Program-made: the position numbers and the translations under genes | Part shown: positions 59,457-64,000 of the stretch, piece after piece | Position numbering within the stretch: position 1 is the stretch's first letter | How the letters are laid out: each line of letters starts with the position of its first letter | NCBI GenBank assembly: GCA_028554645.1 | Contig: JAQOOI010000018.1 | Coordinates: forward strand, 1,364,001 to 1,428,000 | Direction of reading: 5' to 3' | Length of the DNA: 64,000 bases | From: Omphalotus guepiniiformis | Taxonomy: Eukaryota; Basidiomycota; Agaricomycetes; Agaricales; Omphalotaceae | Notes under the pieces: generated by a model | Told to the model about the DNA's origin: nothing | The model's database searches: none | The model's input: only the letters and a program-made list of their open reading frames with translations

Positions 59457-62400
59457 TCAACCATCCACATCCATATCCACCCTCAAATCATCCACCACCT
59501 CTTCCTTCTTGATACCACGATTCTCCTCACCTTCACCGATGATACTCATCCTCCTCAACCCCATTCCTACATTCGGACTCGGTGCATCCACTGGAACAGA
59601 CATGATCGAATGTGATCGTGAAGACGACATATAAGGTGATCCAGGCGCAGAGCGCGAAAACTCCTCATGGTTGACACTTTCCCTTAGACCATGACCCGTC
59701 ATCATCGGTGAGCCCGAACCCCGATACTCCGTGAATCTACCCTCCTCCCTCCTCTCATCCCTCACTGAGGACTCAGAAACCAAGTCACCCTCAGCAATCC
59801 TCGGATACACAACCCCTTCAGCATCACCTCTCTGCATCCCTACCGCCCTCAACCTCTCGACCCACACATCAGCCTTATCCAAACTGTCCTTTACAACACC
59901 CGTCACGCCTCTCATCATATCGAGACTCTCGGTCGCGAGCGCTAATATCCTCTGCGCAGTAACGAATGCCGTACCAGCGCTCATCGTCGGCGATCTCGTT
60001 TCACCGTAATCATGACGAGGCCGTACTTTCGGCGACGCACTAGGCGACGTCGCCCTCGATGAGGAAGGGGAGGCAGCAGCAGATGAAGACCCGATACCTC
60101 TCTCGCTCCCAATCCTTCTCGGAGGTCGGCGCGAATTACCCAAAGCGGCGGGAGCACTGCTCGTGCTAGGAGCACCACTCAGACCGCCTAAGTTCGCGCC
60201 TCCGCCTCCGCCACCCACAGCAGCTGCACTTCCTCCCGCCTTCACTGCTTCGGCCCACTTGTGGGGCAGCGTCAATATAAACCCTTTCATCGCGTTCTTT
60301 GCAGGTTCAGGCAGCGCCGCGCTTCCTCCATACTTGCTCACCACGTTGACGACGTCTCTGACGGTGTGCACTACGTCTCGTCGGATGTCCGTCAGTCTAT
60401 GTTGGTGGGCCTCGGATATTGCTTCGGAGGCTGAATTAGACCGGCTGTGAGATCTCTTGGCTGTGCCTGCAGACCTATACGGCGTGGGGGTGATAAGGCT
60501 CGAATCAAAATATTGCTGTTGAATGGAGGCGATAAATTCCCGTAGAACCAGGATTTGCGCATCTATGTGATTCGTAGCATCCTAGACAGACAATCGATGA
60601 TTGGCACATAAGAGGAAAACCAAGAAGACATCCACTTACCTGTAATCGACCCAAGCAATAATGCAATTTTCTCATACTCTCTTCGCTTAACGCTCCCGCA
60701 ATCCCTCCAAACTCGGAAAGAACAGCTTGCAGCCGGCCTTTCTGCATGACCTGTTGCTCCGGCTGCTGAGCAGGATCGCTAACAGCCTCGGACGAATACC
60801 GCAATACCTCGCCTTCATAGCTCCCCCTTCGTGTTCTAGAACCAGGCGAGGATGACTGGTAATACTTTTGAGCTGGTGGCTGCGGATAGACATCAGCATT
60901 CGGTATAGGTGTCGGCGATCGTGACCTGCTATCAGCGGGAGACCGTCGTGAACTGCTAGCACGCGACATATGCGGTGACGTTGCTGTAGAATAATCGTGA
61001 GCGGGTAGAAAAGAGAAGCAGCGAACACAATCGGGAGACATACCATCTAACCAACTCCCCACCTTTATTTCTTCCTCCCTCCGTCTGTCGTCCGAGTCCT
61101 GGAGTATACGCTGGCGTTCGCCTACGTTTCTTTGTCCCCCCTGCCCCTCTTCTTCATGTGGTGAATATCTATCATCGATATTGAACCTGTGATCTGGAAA
61201 CCTTTGACCATCGTGTCCGCTCGGTGAAAGGGGTGGGGGTCCGGGAGAAGAATGTGATGACGGGCGACGGTATTGAAGCTGTTCAAACAGGGTATGGATT
61301 GATGGGAGTGAATAGTTCATGGAACGCAAAAGAAAAGAATTGTCAGCACCAAGCAGCCAGTACGTGGTATGACAAACAGAGACCGAAAGATACGAATGAT
61401 AAGGGAGAAGAAACGATCGAGTAAGAGCAGAAGAGTGACAGAAGAAACCGAAAAAAATGGAAGGAGACAAAAGGCTAAAGCACTCTGAAGATAAATAGCC
61501 TTTCATCCCGGCAAAGCAAAAACCGGAATTAAGCAGGGTTCTCGAGCCGCGAATGCCAAAAAAAAAGGGATGAAAAGCAGAAGGTCCATTTTACCGGTAA
61601 GAATGGCGGTAAATCAACAAATCACATCGAATAGCCCCCTCAAGCACTGCATTTTTCTCTGGACTTGACGACTTTGTGTATATATTCGGAACCCATCCGG
61701 TGCATGAACGGAACAGAATCAGATCGGATTTGTGCCCTCATCATCCCAGAAAGACAACTCGATTGGAGGCATATGGGAGCAGAGACAGACACAGAATAAA
61801 ATAAAGCTCAATTCCGCCCGTCCCAGGAGGGGCACGTGGTCCTCGATACGAGAAGATGCAGAAACTGGCAGTTCCGCTCCACCAGGGAACATTGTGAAGA
61901 AGCACGGATAGCGTCACTGAATGCCCCAGCGGCAGATCAACGCAGAGTAGCACGTGGCCTCTTCTGAAGCGCTCATACAGCGCAGAGATGAGATGTGGAA
62001 CATGATTCCAATGATTGAGCAGGACAGCATAAGCTAGGATCAAAGCGGTGCAGAGATAGAACATCTCTTGTTCTTGATCAGGAGCAATCAAACATAGGGA
62101 CCTCTGGTGGAAAGGACGAAAATGAAAACTCGGTGAACCTTCCGGGAACGGAGATAAACTATCGATTGAGTTACTTTGAGAGCAAAAAATAAAATCTCGC
62201 TCGAATGATAGCTCGTCGTTCATAGTGAGAAAAAGATAGAGAACAAAATGAAGAAAAAGGTATCCTAGGAGGTCTCCTAGGAGAATTCAATGGACGAACA
62301 AAAAAAATCAAAATTCAACAAGGAGTGATGATGATTTCCAAGGAAGCAAATCAAACACGAATGGAGGTAATGGAACGAGATTTGGAAAGCAGCAGACACA

Positions 62401-63005
62401 GTCAGGAACTCACCCTATCGAGCTGACGACAAGCAAACTCGTCGAGCTGTCCAACAGTATTGACTGGCAGCCGTTCAATCACCGGTCGAGATATGGTTTT
62501 GACACTCGACTCCATAATCTCGGCACCGTACTAAGTGAAACAAATCACATGTTTTTTAAAGACATATCTCAGCCAGCACATTGAAAACGCGCACCTTCAC
62601 GACCCTCGAACTAGCCTTGCTCTGTTCGTACATCCGCAAAGCTCCATGCACCAGCGGGATATGCGATACTCGTCTCACGAAATCTGGCTCCGACGGCGAT
62701 TCAAGTGGTGCGGATTCGCTAGAAGTTAGAGTAGGACTTGGAATCGAGGGCGTTGGTGCTGAAGATGAGGAAGCAATCGAAAGAGGAGGTGGTGAAAACA
62801 TTGCTAGAGAGCGGCTCGAGTGTCAGATGCCAACAACTGTACGTCAGATTTACTGATAAAACTCACAGGATTTGTTACCACTATTCCGCATATCGCCCAA
62901 GGCTCGAACTGCAATGCGTACATCCTCATCCTGTTCATCGAGCAGCGTTTCTGAAAGGCTAACGCTGCTGCTCGTCGAATGGGTCGGGCGGTGAGAGTCG
63001 TCCAT
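59457..63005 (-). CDS. OPI1: Opi1-family transcriptional regulator
   Basis: In yeast Opi1 represses phospholipid-synthesis genes and senses phosphatidic acid at the ER; a related role is likely here. The start MDDSHRPTHSTSSSVSLSET is followed by DEQDEDVRIAVRALGDMRNS. The family core is FVRRVSHIPLVHGALRMYEQ, SKASSRVVK, YGAEIMESSVKTISRPVIER and LPVNTVGQLDEFACRQLDR. A 1,135-bp intron (61279-62413) separates it from LQYRRPSSHSSPGPP. Then come QAVLSEFGGIAGALSEESMR with KLHYCLGRLQ, the second conserved region, and VHTVRDVVNVVSKYGGSAAL with PEPAKNAMKGFILTLPHKWA. A long Ser/Gly/Arg tail and FVTAQRILALATESLDMMRG follow; it ends VDDLRVDMDVDG. Zipper or FFAT motifs were not confirmed. Confidence 0.9.
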
Positions 63006-64000
63006 GGGAGAGAAGAGGAGAGAAGAGAAAAGCTAGTCAGCCGTTTGACAATATATTTTAGCCACCATGCTTGCATGTGAAATCTCGGAAGGATATGTCC
63101 AAACACACGTCAACTTGTCTCATGAGATTTTTCAGTATGTAATGGTCCATGGATGCCGTAAGTCGTTCATCGATTTCTGTTCTCGAAGTCAAGTAGAAGT
63201 GTACGCATATACTTTGTATGTCGGTACTTAGCTAGAGATGTTAGAGAGGGATGAGTGGATAAACATGAAGATCCCGACAAAAGTGGCATCATGTTTCTGT
63301 CAGCGTGAGAAAATCGTAAACAAGCGATCCTCCTGAATCACATGAACCTCCTGCTCAATATCAACGCTCATTATCATTGACTTCAGTAACCCTGCAAATC
63401 CAACGTATGGCTACAAAGCGCCAGAAATCATACAGGCAAGCTGGAGTCGAAAAAGAAATAAAAACCGATGGTGGACAAGTCTAGACATGACCTCGGCCAT
63501 CCCATCACTGGTACATTGACAAGCTTGTCTGCGCAGTGCGGGGCCTTGGCGGGGCCCCTTCACGGGATCGACTCCGGCCCCAGACACTCTAATTGAATGC
63601 ATGAAGGAGTCTTATCTGTGGGGACCCATACATGTCACGTATCGACGGTATCGTAGTGCCGGTTGTCGTGAACGACCCGCGCCCCATCGCGTATGGACCC
63701 CCCCAATATGTCTTGATACTAGCGTCTTGAGGCGCTCTAGTGAGGTAAGACTTGCTTGATATTCAGCTTGGCCGTCACAGAACATGCATCCGGAAGCATC
63801 GAAAATAACCCCAAACCCCAAGAATCAAGACATACAGTAAATAGTTGAGAGTGTTTTGGTTGAACTAGAGAGTGGGCGGCAGCTTTGCCGCCGGCACGTC
63901 GCGCCTGCCTGATCTTCGGCATTTGCCTTACAGTTTTCAAACTCAGACCGCTTTGTGCCTTAGGTCCAACTTTTTAGTGCAAGCTTCAGATTTCAAACTT
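63006..64000. other. Upstream region of OPI1, no further gene recognised
   Basis: About 1 kb to the window edge. A GC-rich run with repeated GGGGCC lies near 63537-63560. Short frames only. Confidence 0.5.

Noticed and set aside
61741..62223. 160-codon minus-strand open frame within the OPI1 intron
   Set aside because: No recognised domain, not spliced in frame with OPI1, and no flanking gene structure.
1..64000. CRISPR arrays, bacterial insertion sequences or prokaryotic operons
   Set aside because: The intron-rich fungal genes and absence of such repeats exclude them.

Overview
The window is nuclear DNA of a filamentous basidiomycete, most likely an agaricomycete. The genes are split by many short GT-AG introns of about 45-70 bp and are closely packed on both strands. 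They include a basidiomycete-type HSE1, a Zn2Cys6 regulator, a PDR transporter, a NACHT/ankyrin-like STAND protein and a DUF6589-type protein. No species can be named from the sequence alone.

Mobile DNA. The most unusual object is a complete 6.24-kb element at 30302-36543. It has long terminal inverted repeats (TIRs) and a 9-bp target duplication. It carries two convergent genes, a DUF6589-type protein (candidate transposase) and a RecQ-like SF2 helicase, whose stop codons overlap inside one CTAG. A second copy enters at the left edge (1-3645) in the same orientation. It is nearly identical but peppered with 1-nt length errors that break both genes. The two copies flank about 26.7 kb of host genes.

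Host genes, left to right: a tRNA-Val-like gene with an intron; an unresolved possible coding remnant; an NTF2-domain RGG-box protein; a full-size PDR ABC transporter; a secreted GH5-like hydrolase; thymidylate kinase; the tail-anchored E2 UBC6; a zinc-free MDR oxidoreductase; a NACHT STAND protein ending 185 bp before the complete element; [the element]; a small secreted Cys-rich protein; dihydroxyacetone kinase; HSE1 (ESCRT-0) and MMS2 in a head-to-head pair; a Zn2Cys6 regulator; tRNA-Thr; an Msn2-like C2H2 regulator; and OPI1.

The genes do not form one pathway. There is a loose theme of ubiquitin and membrane traffic (UBC6, HSE1, MMS2). There is also an environment-facing set (PDR pump, GH5 enzyme, secreted Cys-rich protein, STAND receptor, stress-type C2H2 factor). 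Long gene-poor stretches lie at 45.6-47.6, 49.9-53.9 and 57.3-59.5 kb. Exon structures were read by eye from splice signals and reading frame, so individual junctions may be off.
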